Program-made: the position numbers and the translations under genes
Shown: piece after piece, positions 8,938-16,903 of the stretch
Numbering within the stretch: position 1 is the first letter of the stretch
Layout: each line of letters opens with the position of its first letter
Notes under the pieces: model-generated
Databases searched by the model: none
The model's input: only the letters and a program-made list of their open reading frames with translations
What the model was told of the DNA's origin: nothing
Source of the DNA: Hydrogenophaga sp. SL48
GTDB lineage: Bacteria > Pseudomonadota > Gammaproteobacteria > Burkholderiales > Burkholderiaceae_C
Direction of reading: 5' to 3'
Assembly (NCBI RefSeq): GCF_021729865.1
Contig: NZ_CP063400.1
Coordinates: 2,542,001 to 2,606,000 of the forward strand
Length of the DNA stretch: 64,000 nucleotides

Positions 8938-10185
8938 ATGTCCACGCTGATCACGGACGTCAAGGTCATCCTGACCGCCCCCGAGGGCATCAACCTCATG
9001 GTGGTCAAGGTCGAGACCAACCAGCCGGGCCTCTACGGCCTGGGCTGCGCCACCTTCGCCTACCGCCACCTCGCGGTGAAGTGCCTGGTCGAGCAGTACC
9101 TCAAGCCGCTGGTGGTGGGGCGCGATGCGCAGGCCATCGAAGAGCTGTGGCAGCTGATGCACCAGAACGCCTACTGGCGCAACGGCCCGATCGAGAACAA
9201 CGCGATCTCCGGCATCGACATGGCGCTGTGGGACATCAAGGGCAAGCTGGCCCACATGCCGCTGTACCAGCTGTTTGGCGGCAAGGTGCGCGAGGGCGTG
9301 CCGATCTACCGCCACGCCGACGGCGGCTCCCTGAGCGAGCTGTGCGACAACATCCAGAAGTACCGCGAGCAGGGCATCACCCACATCCGCTGCCAGAGCG
9401 GCGGCTACGGTGGCGGTGGCTTCGGCGCCGCGCCCGGCAGCGCGCCCGAGCGCGCACCGGCCGGCGTGTACCTCGACGCGCGAAAGTACATGCGCGACAC
9501 GGTCAGGATGTTTGACCACATCCGCAGCCACGTGGGCTTTGACGTGGAGCTGTGCCACGACGTGCACGAGCGGCTCAAGCCCGTCGACGCGATCCGCTTC
9601 GCTCAGGCGCTGGAGCCTTTCGAGCTGTTCTTCCTCGAAGACGCCATCGCGCTCGAAGAAGGCGAGTGGCTGCGCCAGCTGCGCGACAAGACCAGCATCC
9701 CGCTGGCACAGGGCGAGCTGTTCAACCACCCGTTCGAGTGGCGCGGCCTGATCGCCGAGCGGCTGATCGACTTCATCCGCGTGCACCTGAGCCAGGTGGG
9801 CGGCATCACGCCGGGCCGCAAGCTGCAGCTGTTTGCCGAGCAGTACGGCGTGCGCACCGCGTGGCACGGCCCGGGCGACATGTCGCCGCTGGCGCACGCG
9901 GCCAACATCCACATCGACCTCGCCTCGCGCAACTTCGGCGTGCAGGAGTGGTCGGGCACCGAGCCGCCGAACTTCGTGATCCAGGAACTCAAGGGGCCAC
10001 GCGAAGCGCTGCTGGATGTGTTCCCCGGCCTGCCCGAGTTCCGCCAGGGCTATGTGTACGCCAACGACAAGCCCGGCCTGGGCGTGGACATCAACGAAGC
10101 CGAAGCGGCCAAGTACCCGTGCGATGCCGGCGTGACCACCTGGACGCAGACGCGCCTGATCGACGGCACGCTGCAGACCCCCTGA
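8938..10185 (+). CDS. Enolase-superfamily sugar-acid dehydratase, ManD/RspA type
   Basis: 415-residue member of the mannonate dehydratase (ManD) subgroup. Metal ligands are Asp208, Glu234 and Glu260, each on successive barrel strands (CHDVHER, FLEDAI, QGELFN), with His210 two residues after the Asp as in ManD enzymes; HGPGDMSPLAH forms the last active-site loop. ManD proteins dehydrate D-mannonate and/or D-gluconate to 2-keto-3-deoxygluconate; some RspA-like members have little activity. The KDG kinase in the same operon supports a KDG-forming role. Exact substrate cannot be fixed from sequence. Confidence 0.87.
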   Translation: MSTLITDVKVILTAPEGINLMVVKVETNQPGLYGLGCATFAYRHLAVKCLVEQYLKPLVVGRDAQAIEELWQLMHQNAYWRNGPIENNAISGIDMALWDIKGKLAHMPLYQLFGGKVREGVPIYRHADGGSLSELCDNIQKYREQGITHIRCQSGGYGGGGFGAAPGSAPERAPAGVYLDARKYMRDTVRMFDHIRSHVGFDVELCHDVHERLKPVDAIRFAQALEPFELFFLEDAIALEEGEWLRQLRDKTSIPLAQGELFNHPFEWRGLIAERLIDFIRVHLSQVGGITPGRKLQLFAEQYGVRTAWHGPGDMSPLAHAANIHIDLASRNFGVQEWSGTEPPNFVIQELKGPREALLDVFPGLPEFRQGYVYANDKPGLGVDINEAEAAKYPCDAGVTTWTQTRLIDGTLQTP

Positions 10186-10264
10186 ACCTTCCGTTTTCGC
10201 GGCGACGCAGGTGCTTGGGCCTGCTGCGCCAAATTCCACACCACACCAAGCAGGAGACAACAGC

Positions 10265-11290
10265 ATGACATCCAGAACCTCATCCCATTTCACCCTGCGC
10301 CGCCTGACGCTGATGGTGGGTGCCGCGCTCGCGCTGTGCTCCACCGCCGCGCTGGCCGAAGTCAAGGCCAAGATCGGCCACGCCATGCCCGAGAGCCACC
10401 CGCAGGCGGCGGCGATGAACAAGTTCGCCGAGCTGGCCACCGCCTACACCAAGGGCAATGTGAAGGTGCAGGCCTACCACGGCGGCTCCCTGGGCAGCGA
10501 CGAGAAGCAGCTGCAGGCGGTGCAGTCGGGCACGCAGGAGCTGTACATCGGCACGCTCGCGCCGCTGTCGACCCGCGTGAAGGAAGTGCAGGTCTGGGAC
10601 CTGCCCTTCATGTTCCAGAACGAGAAAGAGGTCTACGCGGTGCTGGACGGCGCCTCGTCCAAGGCGATCTTCCAGAAGATCGAACCCGCCGGCCTGGTGG
10701 GCCTGACCTGGACCGGCATGGGCTTTCGCAACCTCTCCAACAGCAAGCGCAGCGTGAACAAGCTGGAAGACGTCGCCGGCCTGAAGATCCGTGTGATGGC
10801 CAACCCGGTGGCGCTCGACACCTGGAAGACCATCGGCGCCAACGCCGTGCCCATGGCCTTCGCCGAAGTGTTCCCGGCCCTGGAAATCAAGGCGCTGGAC
10901 GGCCAGGAAAACCCGCTGGTGCACATGTACTCCAACAAGATGCAGGAAGTGCAGAAGTTCATCTCGGTGACCAACCACGTGTACACGCCCGTGGCGCTGG
11001 TGGCCTCCAAGAAGTTCTGGGACACGCTGTCGCCGGCCGACCAGGCGGGCATCCAGAAGGCCGCCACCGAGGCCGGCCTGCTGCAGCGCAAGCTGCTGGA
11101 CGAGGGTGACAACGACGTGGTCGCCAAGTTCAAGGCCGCGGGCGTGACCATGAACACCGTGAGCCCGGCCGAACTCGCCCGCATTCAGGAGAAGGTCAAG
11201 CCCGTGGTCGCCAAGTTCGCGCCCATCATCGGCGAGGACTTCGTCAAGGGCTTCTACGCCGAGATCGACAAGGCCCGCGCCGCCAAGTAA
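10265..11290 (+). CDS. dctP: TRAP transporter substrate-binding protein (DctP family)
   Basis: 341-residue periplasmic protein with a signal peptide (about residues 1-34, ending ALAEV). Family features include KIGHAMPESHPQAAAMNKFAEL, the GSLGSDEKQLQAVQSGTQEL segment and LKIRVMANPVALDTWKTIGANAVPMAFAEVFPALE, which holds the carboxylate-binding Arg. ATG at 10265 has AGGAGA upstream. Encoded with its own DctQM pair inside the sugar-acid operon, so the ligand is probably a hexonate such as gluconate, idonate, gulonate or mannonate. Confidence 0.9.
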   Translation: MTSRTSSHFTLRRLTLMVGAALALCSTAALAEVKAKIGHAMPESHPQAAAMNKFAELATAYTKGNVKVQAYHGGSLGSDEKQLQAVQSGTQELYIGTLAPLSTRVKEVQVWDLPFMFQNEKEVYAVLDGASSKAIFQKIEPAGLVGLTWTGMGFRNLSNSKRSVNKLEDVAGLKIRVMANPVALDTWKTIGANAVPMAFAEVFPALEIKALDGQENPLVHMYSNKMQEVQKFISVTNHVYTPVALVASKKFWDTLSPADQAGIQKAATEAGLLQRKLLDEGDNDVVAKFKAAGVTMNTVSPAELARIQEKVKPVVAKFAPIIGEDFVKGFYAEIDKARAAK

Positions 11291-11362
11291 AGCCCGGCGC
11301 GCCGGGTGGGTCGCCGTGCGGCCCACCCGGCTTTCTTCCCTTCATTCAACCCGGGGAATCCC

Positions 11363-11956
11363 ATGGGAAAAACGTTCAAGGCCCTGGCCGACCACCTGAC
11401 GCGCGCGCTTGAGGTCGTGATGGTGCTGTGCCTGGTGGTCATGCTGGTGATGGTGTTCGGCAACGTGATCCTGCGGCTGTTCTTCAACACCGGCATCGAC
11501 CTCTCTGAGGAGATACCGCGTTTCGCGTTTGTCTGGATGACCTTCCTCGGCGCCATCGTCGGCATGCGCCGCCGCGCCCACCTGGGGGTGGACATCCTGG
11601 TGCAGGCCCTGCCCGTGCTCGGACGCCGGATCTGCTGGGGCCTGAGCCAGGCCGTGATGCTGGTGTGCTGCGTGTACATCGTCTACGGCACCTGGCTTCA
11701 ACACGAGATCATCGAAGGCAACGCCTCGCCGGTGGCGCAGCTGAGCATGCTGTGGGTCTTCGGCGTGAGCTACCTGACGGGCTCGGCCATCGGCCTGATC
11801 TGCCTGTCCAACCTCGTGCGGCTCATCGCGGGCAAGGTGTCTGACGATGAACTGATCGACGTGCACGAAGAGGGCATGGTCGATGCCCTCGAAGCCGAAC
11901 GGGAGATGAACGCACAGACCGCCCAGCATGCCTCCGGCAGCGGAGCCAAACCATGA
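11363..11956 (+). CDS. dctQ: TRAP transporter small permease (DctQ)
   Basis: 197-residue membrane protein with four predicted helices and the DctQ pattern around SEEIPRFAFVWMTFLGAIVGMRRRAHLGVD. It ends in a hydrophilic tail (about 160-197). ATG at 11363 follows a GGGG-rich ribosome-binding site. The stop overlaps the dctM start by four bases (ATGA), giving tight coupling of the two permease subunits. Confidence 0.9.
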   Translation: MGKTFKALADHLTRALEVVMVLCLVVMLVMVFGNVILRLFFNTGIDLSEEIPRFAFVWMTFLGAIVGMRRRAHLGVDILVQALPVLGRRICWGLSQAVMLVCCVYIVYGTWLQHEIIEGNASPVAQLSMLWVFGVSYLTGSAIGLICLSNLVRLIAGKVSDDELIDVHEEGMVDALEAEREMNAQTAQHASGSGAKP

Positions 11957-13233
11957 CGATCTTTGTCTTCATCGCTTCCCTGCTCGGCCTGATGGCGCTG
12001 GGCATGCCGGTGGCCTTTGCACTGATCGGCTGCGGCATCGTGATGATGTTCTACATGGGCGTCACCGACCCCCAGATCGTGATCCAGAACATGTGGGACG
12101 GCGCCAACAGCTTCCCGCTGCTGGCCGTGCCCTTCTTCATGCTGGCCGGCGAGTTCATGAACGCCGGCGGCATGACCCGCCGCATCATCATGATGGCGAT
12201 GTCGTGGGTCGGCCACATCCGCGGCGGCCTGGGCTATGTGGCCGTCATGGCGGCCGTGATCATGGCCTCGCTCTCGGGTTCGGCCGTGGCCGACACCGCG
12301 GCGCTGGCCGCCGTGCTGGTGCCCATGATGCGCAACGCCGGCTACAACGTGAACCGCTCCTGCGGCCTGATCGCCTGCGGCGGCATCATCGCGCCGGTGA
12401 TCCCGCCGTCGATCGCGATGATCCTGTACGGCGTGACCGGCGGTGTCTCGATCACCAAGCTCTTCATCGCCGGCATCGTGCCCGGCATCCTGATGGGCGT
12501 GGCGATCATGCTGGCCTGGCGCTGGTCCATCGGCCACGACAAGGTGCAGGCGGAACCGAAACGCAGCACCGCCGAGAGAATCACCGCCACACGCGAGGCG
12601 CTGTGGGCGCTGACGCTGCCCATCGTGATCATCGGCGGCCTGAAGTTCGGCATCTTCACCCCCACCGAGGCGGCCGTGATCGCGGCGGTGTACTCGCTGT
12701 TCGTGGGCACGGTGGTCTACCGCGAGATCAAGCTCAAACAGCTGTTCCACCTGTTCTACCGCGCCGCCGAAACCACGGCGATCATCATGTTCCTGGTGTC
12801 GGCCGCGGGCGTCTCGGCCTGGCTCATCACCACGGCCAACATCCCGCAGCAGCTGGTCGAACTGGTCGAGCCGCTGATGGACAACAAGATGCTGCTGACC
12901 TTCGTGCTGATGCTGCTGGTGCTGGTGGTCGGCACCGCGCTGGACTTCACGCCCACGGTGCTGATCATGACGCCGGTGCTGATGCCGGTGCTGCGCCAGG
13001 CCGGCATCGACCCGGTGTACTTCGGCGTGCTGTTCATCATGAACAACGCCATCGGCCTGGTCACACCGCCGGTGGGCACGGTGCTCAACGTGGTGTGCGG
13101 CGTCGCCAAGATCCCCATGAGCGGCGCGATCAAGGGCGTGTGGCCCTTCATGGTGGCGCAGGCCCTCGTCATGTTCCTGCTCGTGGTGTTCCCGCAGATC
13201 GTCATGTGGCCGCTGCAGATGATGACGCGCTGA
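11953..13233 (+). CDS. dctM: TRAP transporter large permease (DctM)
   Basis: 426-residue permease with about 12 membrane segments. Family signatures include FFMLAGEFMNAGGMTRRIIMMAMSWVGHIRGGLGYVAVMA, SGSAVADTAAL and GIIAPVIPPSIAMILYG, with a matching second half (LGTALDFTPTVLIMTPVLMP, NNAIGLVTPPVGTVLNV). Together with DctPQ it forms a Na+-driven uptake system for the operon's substrate. Confidence 0.92.
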   Translation: MTIFVFIASLLGLMALGMPVAFALIGCGIVMMFYMGVTDPQIVIQNMWDGANSFPLLAVPFFMLAGEFMNAGGMTRRIIMMAMSWVGHIRGGLGYVAVMAAVIMASLSGSAVADTAALAAVLVPMMRNAGYNVNRSCGLIACGGIIAPVIPPSIAMILYGVTGGVSITKLFIAGIVPGILMGVAIMLAWRWSIGHDKVQAEPKRSTAERITATREALWALTLPIVIIGGLKFGIFTPTEAAVIAAVYSLFVGTVVYREIKLKQLFHLFYRAAETTAIIMFLVSAAGVSAWLITTANIPQQLVELVEPLMDNKMLLTFVLMLLVLVVGTALDFTPTVLIMTPVLMPVLRQAGIDPVYFGVLFIMNNAIGLVTPPVGTVLNVVCGVAKIPMSGAIKGVWPFMVAQALVMFLLVVFPQIVMWPLQMMTR

Positions 13234-13272
13234 GCCCCCTCTTCCCCCTCACCCCTACCAAGCCGACCCATC

Positions 13273-14310
13273 ATGGAAGCCCTTGTCATCCACTCCCCCC
13301 TCGACCTGCGGGTCGAAGACCTTCCCACCCCCGCCGTGGGCCCCGGCCAGGTGCGCGTGCGCGTGCGCGCCGGTGGCATTTGCGGCTCCGACCTGCACTA
13401 CTACCAGCACGGTGGTTTCGGCGCCATCCGCATCCAGCAGCCCATGGTGCTGGGCCACGAGGTGGCCGGTGTGCTGGACGAGGTGGCACCCGACGTGAAA
13501 CACCTCGCCGTGGGCGCCCGCATCGCCGTCAACCCCAGCCACGCCTGCGGGCAGTGCCGCTTCTGCCAGCTCGGCCTGCAGAACCACTGCCTGGACATGC
13601 GCTACTTCGGCAGCGCCATGCGCATGCCGCACGTGCAGGGCGCGTTTCGCCAGGAACTGGTGGTCAACGCCGCCCAGGCTTATCCGCTGGCCGATGGCAT
13701 CTCCGACGCCGAAGGCTCGATGGCCGAGCCGCTGGCGGTGGCGCTGCACGCGGTGAACCGCGCCGGCCCGCTGCTGGGCCGCAAGGTGCTGATCACGGGT
13801 TGCGGCCCCATCGGCGGCATGTTGATCATTGCTGCGCGCCGCGCCGGCGCGACCCACATTGTGGTCACCGACGTGGTGCCGCAGCCGCTGCGCAAGGCGC
13901 TCGCCGTGGGCGCGGACCGGGTCATCAACGTGGCCGAGGCGCCCGGTGAATTGGCCGACTACGCCGCTGAAAAAGGCCAGTTCGACGTGCTGTTCGAGGC
14001 CAGCGGCAACGCCGCCGCGCTGCGCGCCGCCTTCGACGTGGTGCGCCCGCGCGGCCTGATCGTGCAGCTCGGCCTCTCGGGCAGCGAGCTGACCCTGCCG
14101 TTCAACACCATCGTGGCCAAGGAGTTCGACGTGCGCGGCGCCTTCCGCTTCCACGAAGAGTTCGGCGTGGCGGTGTCACTGATCAACCAGCGGCTGGTGG
14201 ACCTGAAGCCACTGGTGTCGGCCACCCTGCCCTTCCGCGACGCGGGTCGTGCGTTCGCGCTCGCCGCGGACCGTTCGCAGTCGATGAAGGTCGTGCTGAG
14301 TTTCGAATGA
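13273..14310 (+). CDS. Zinc-dependent L-idonate/gulonate 5-dehydrogenase-like
   Basis: 345-residue medium-chain dehydrogenase. Catalytic zinc ligands are in GGICGSDLHYYQHG and GHEVAG; the structural-zinc cysteines are in CGQCRFCQLGLQNHC; the Rossmann motif is GCGPIGGM. Close in type to IdnD and RspB, which oxidise L-idonate or L-gulonate at C5. With the SDR it would form an idonate to 5-ketogluconate to gluconate route, or with ManD a gulonate to fructuronate to mannonate route. The stop overlaps the kinase start by four bases. Confidence 0.83.
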   Translation: MEALVIHSPLDLRVEDLPTPAVGPGQVRVRVRAGGICGSDLHYYQHGGFGAIRIQQPMVLGHEVAGVLDEVAPDVKHLAVGARIAVNPSHACGQCRFCQLGLQNHCLDMRYFGSAMRMPHVQGAFRQELVVNAAQAYPLADGISDAEGSMAEPLAVALHAVNRAGPLLGRKVLITGCGPIGGMLIIAARRAGATHIVVTDVVPQPLRKALAVGADRVINVAEAPGELADYAAEKGQFDVLFEASGNAAALRAAFDVVRPRGLIVQLGLSGSELTLPFNTIVAKEFDVRGAFRFHEEFGVAVSLINQRLVDLKPLVSATLPFRDAGRAFALAADRSQSMKVVLSFE

Positions 14311-15263
14311 ACACACCGAACCCGGCCCTCGACGTCATCACCATCGGCGAAGCCATGGTGCTGTTCGCGGCCCAGCAGGCGGGCCCGCTGGACGACGCCA
14401 GCTCGTTCACCCGCACCACCGCCGGTGCCGAGCTCAACGTCGCCATCGGCCTGGCCCGCCTGGGCCTGCGCACGGGCTACCTCACCCGCCTGGGGCAGGA
14501 CCTGTTTGGCCGCCACATCGCCGCCGTTCTAGAGCGCGAAGGCATCGACCACCAGCAGGTGGTGATGGACCCGGAGCACCCCACCGGCTTCATGCTGAAG
14601 TCGCGCAGCGACGACGGCAGCGACCCGCAGATCCAGTACTTCCGCAAGGGCTCGGCGGCCAGCCACATGCAGGTCGGCGAGCTCTCCAGTGCCTACGGCA
14701 ACAGCGCCCGGCACCTGCACCTGACCGGCATCTTTGTCGGCGTCACGCCCTCGACCCGCGAGGTGGTGTTCGAGCTGGCGGCGCGTTCGCGCGCGGCGGG
14801 CCTGTCGATCTCGTTCGACCCCAACCTGCGCCCCACCCTGTGGCGCTCGAAGGACGAGATGGTGGCCTGTCTCAACCAGCTCTCGACCTACAGCGACTGG
14901 GTGCTGCCCGGCATCGAAGAAGGCCGGCTGCTCACCGGGCGCGACAGCGTGCAGGGCATCGCCGACTTTTACCTGGAGCGCGGCGCCAAAGGTGTGGTGG
15001 TCAAGCTGGGCCCCGACGGTGCTTTCTGCGCGACACCGACCGAACGGGGTCACGTGCCCGGCGTGCCGGTGCCCCGCGTGGTGGACACCGTGGGCGCCGG
15101 CGATGGGTTTGCGGTGGGTGTGATCTCGGGCCTGCTCGAAGGTCTGAGCCCGGCCGGAGCCACCGCGCGCGGCAATGCCATCGGCGCCCGCGTGGTGCAG
15201 TTCCCGGGCGACGCCGACGGCCTGCCGACGCGCGCCGAACTGAATGCCTTGCTGAAGGCTTGA
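14307..15263 (+). CDS. kdgK: PfkB-family sugar kinase, likely 2-keto-3-deoxygluconate kinase
   Basis: 318-residue ribokinase-fold enzyme. The substrate region is TRTTAGAELNVAIGLARLGLRTGYLTRLGQDLFGR; the anion hole and catalytic base are in DTVGAGDGFAVG (near the C-terminus); FDPNLRPTLW is typical of KDG kinases. It would phosphorylate the KDG made by the ManD-type dehydratase to KDPG for Entner-Doudoroff cleavage. It overlaps the upstream dehydrogenase and is followed after 3 bp by gluconokinase, so translation is coupled. Confidence 0.85.
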   Translation: MNTPNPALDVITIGEAMVLFAAQQAGPLDDASSFTRTTAGAELNVAIGLARLGLRTGYLTRLGQDLFGRHIAAVLEREGIDHQQVVMDPEHPTGFMLKSRSDDGSDPQIQYFRKGSAASHMQVGELSSAYGNSARHLHLTGIFVGVTPSTREVVFELAARSRAAGLSISFDPNLRPTLWRSKDEMVACLNQLSTYSDWVLPGIEEGRLLTGRDSVQGIADFYLERGAKGVVVKLGPDGAFCATPTERGHVPGVPVPRVVDTVGAGDGFAVGVISGLLEGLSPAGATARGNAIGARVVQFPGDADGLPTRAELNALLKA

Positions 15264-15266
15264 AGC

Positions 15267-15773
15267 ATGGGCCCATCGATTGTCATCATGGGGGTCTCGG
15301 GCTGCGGCAAGTCCAGCCTGGGCGCCGCCGTGGCCCAGGCGGAGGGCCTGCCGCTGATCGAGGGCGACGACCACCACAGCGAACAGAGCCGCAACAAGAT
15401 GAGCCAGGGCATCGCCCTCACGGACGAAGACCGCGACGGCTGGCTCACCTTGCTGGGTGAGCACCTGCGCGCCGCGCCCCATGGGGCGGTGCTCACCTGC
15501 TCGGCGCTCAAACACAAGTACCGCGAGCACCTGCGCGCCGCGGCCCCTGGCCTGCGTTTCGTGTTTCTGGACCTCACACGGGAGGAAGCCCAGGCCCGGG
15601 TGTCGTCGCGCTCGGCCCACTTTTTCTCGGCCAGCCTGGTGGACAGCCAGTTCGCGGCGCTGGAGTCGCCGGTGGGGGAACCGGGCGTGCTGCGGGTGGA
15701 CGCGACCCATGCCCCCGCGGTGCTCCTGGCCCAGGTCAGCGCCTGGCTGCGGACGGACCGCAACGCGTCGTAG
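15267..15773 (+). CDS. gntK: Gluconokinase
   Basis: 168-residue P-loop kinase of the GntK/IdnK family. Walker A is GVSGCGKSS; EGDDHHSEQSRNKMSQGIALTDEDRDGWL is the substrate-binding signature; TCSALKHKYREHLR and DSQFAALESP are also conserved. It converts D-gluconate to 6-phosphogluconate. Its presence beside the gluconate 5-dehydrogenase-like SDR and the IdnD-like enzyme favours an idonate/ketogluconate route in addition to the KDG branch. Last gene of the operon. Confidence 0.92.
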   Translation: MGPSIVIMGVSGCGKSSLGAAVAQAEGLPLIEGDDHHSEQSRNKMSQGIALTDEDRDGWLTLLGEHLRAAPHGAVLTCSALKHKYREHLRAAAPGLRFVFLDLTREEAQARVSSRSAHFFSASLVDSQFAALESPVGEPGVLRVDATHAPAVLLAQVSAWLRTDRNAS

Positions 15774-15803
15774 CGGTTCGGCCCATCGACCCCGCCTGGC
15801 GAC

Positions 15804-16658
15804 TCATTCCAGGGACAGCACCCGCTCCAGCTCGCGCCGCATCACGCTGCGGTCCACGTCCACGCCGGTCCAGAGGCGGATGGCGATCGCGCCCTGGTTC
15901 ACCAGCATGCCCAGGCCGTCGAGCACGGTGCAGCCGGCGGCTTCGGCGGTGCGGATCAGGTGGGTGCGCGGCGGGTTGGGAATCGCGTCGGCCACCACCA
16001 TGCCGGGGCGCAGGGTGGCCCAGTCCACATCAAGCTGGTCGTCCACTGCGGGGTACAGGCCGATGGACGTGGCGTTGACCACGATGCCGGTGCCTGGCGG
16101 GATGGGCATGGCCGGGTGCCAGTGCAGGTATTCGGCGCTGGCCTGGGTCTTGGTGGTGATGAGGTCGGCCAGTTCCTGACCGCGCAGGCGGCCGCGGTTG
16201 ACGATGCCGATGTGCGCGGCGCCCGCGAGCGCCAGTTCCACCGCCACGGCGCGCGCGGCGCCACCGGCACCGAACAGCATCACGCGCTGTCCTTCGATCT
16301 CAGCGACCGGTCGCAGCGCTTCGATGAAGCCCTGGCCGTCGGTGTTCTCGCCGATCCACAGGCCATCGCGCATCACGACCGTGTTGACCGCGCCGATGAT
16401 CTCGGCGGAGGGTGCCAGCCCGTCGAGGTGCTCGATCACCGTCACCTTGTGCGGCAGCGAGCAGTTGAAGCCGGCCCAGCCCATGGCGCGCGCGCCACGC
16501 ACCGCGGCGGCCAGGTGCTCGGGCGGCACCTCGCCATTGACGTAACGCCATGCCAGCCCGTGATGCCGGTAGGCGGCTTCGATCATGGCCACGGTCGGGT
16601 TCTCGGCCGCAGGCTGCGCGAAAGAACCGGTGAGCGAGCTGAGGAAGTTCATCGTCAT
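15804..16658 (-). CDS. Shikimate dehydrogenase-family protein, atypical substrate pocket
   Basis: 284-residue AroE-fold oxidoreductase. The catalytic Lys is in SLPHKVTVIEHLD and the catalytic Asp in GENTDGQGF; the nucleotide motif is GAGGAARAVAVEL, followed by NRGRLRG. The N-terminal HSxSP motif, whose two serines bind the shikimate carboxylate, is not present: the equivalent stretch reads LTGSFAQPAAENPT. The enzyme may therefore act on quinate or another compound. ATG at 16658 has a perfect AGGAGG six bases upstream. It converges with gluconokinase and diverges from the polyol operon. Confidence 0.8.
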   Translation of the reverse strand: MTMNFLSSLTGSFAQPAAENPTVAMIEAAYRHHGLAWRYVNGEVPPEHLAAAVRGARAMGWAGFNCSLPHKVTVIEHLDGLAPSAEIIGAVNTVVMRDGLWIGENTDGQGFIEALRPVAEIEGQRVMLFGAGGAARAVAVELALAGAAHIGIVNRGRLRGQELADLITTKTQASAEYLHWHPAMPIPPGTGIVVNATSIGLYPAVDDQLDVDWATLRPGMVVADAIPNPPRTHLIRTAEAAGCTVLDGLGMLVNQGAIAIRLWTGVDVDRSVMRRELERVLSLE

Positions 16659-16789
16659 GGCGGTCCTCCTGTGGGGTGCGACAGTGTGCCGCAAGCGGGT
16701 GTCGAGCGGGAAGCGGGCCCGTGCGCTCACCTCATTTGCCAAACTTTGCGCCACCCCTCAGGGTAAATCCCAGCCTTCGAATGCAAGAT

Positions 16790-16817
16790 CGTACAAGTCT
16801 CGCCCTTTTGCGTACAA
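16790..16817 (+). promoter_or_regulatory. Tandem direct repeat, candidate AraC-type activator site
   Basis: CGTACAA occurs twice (16790-16796 and 16811-16817) at exactly 21-bp spacing, two helical turns, as expected for AraC-family tandem half-sites. The sites lie 87-114 bp upstream of smoE. The likely regulator is the AraC protein encoded at 23490 at the end of this operon. No strong -35/-10 pair follows, consistent with activator dependence. Confidence 0.55.
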
Positions 16818-16903
16818 ACTGCGCGCGGCATCAAACCGAGAATTCCTCCACGGTTCAGCGATGACCGTTGAGCAGACATCCCCATCCCTCCAGGAGACAA
16901 ACC

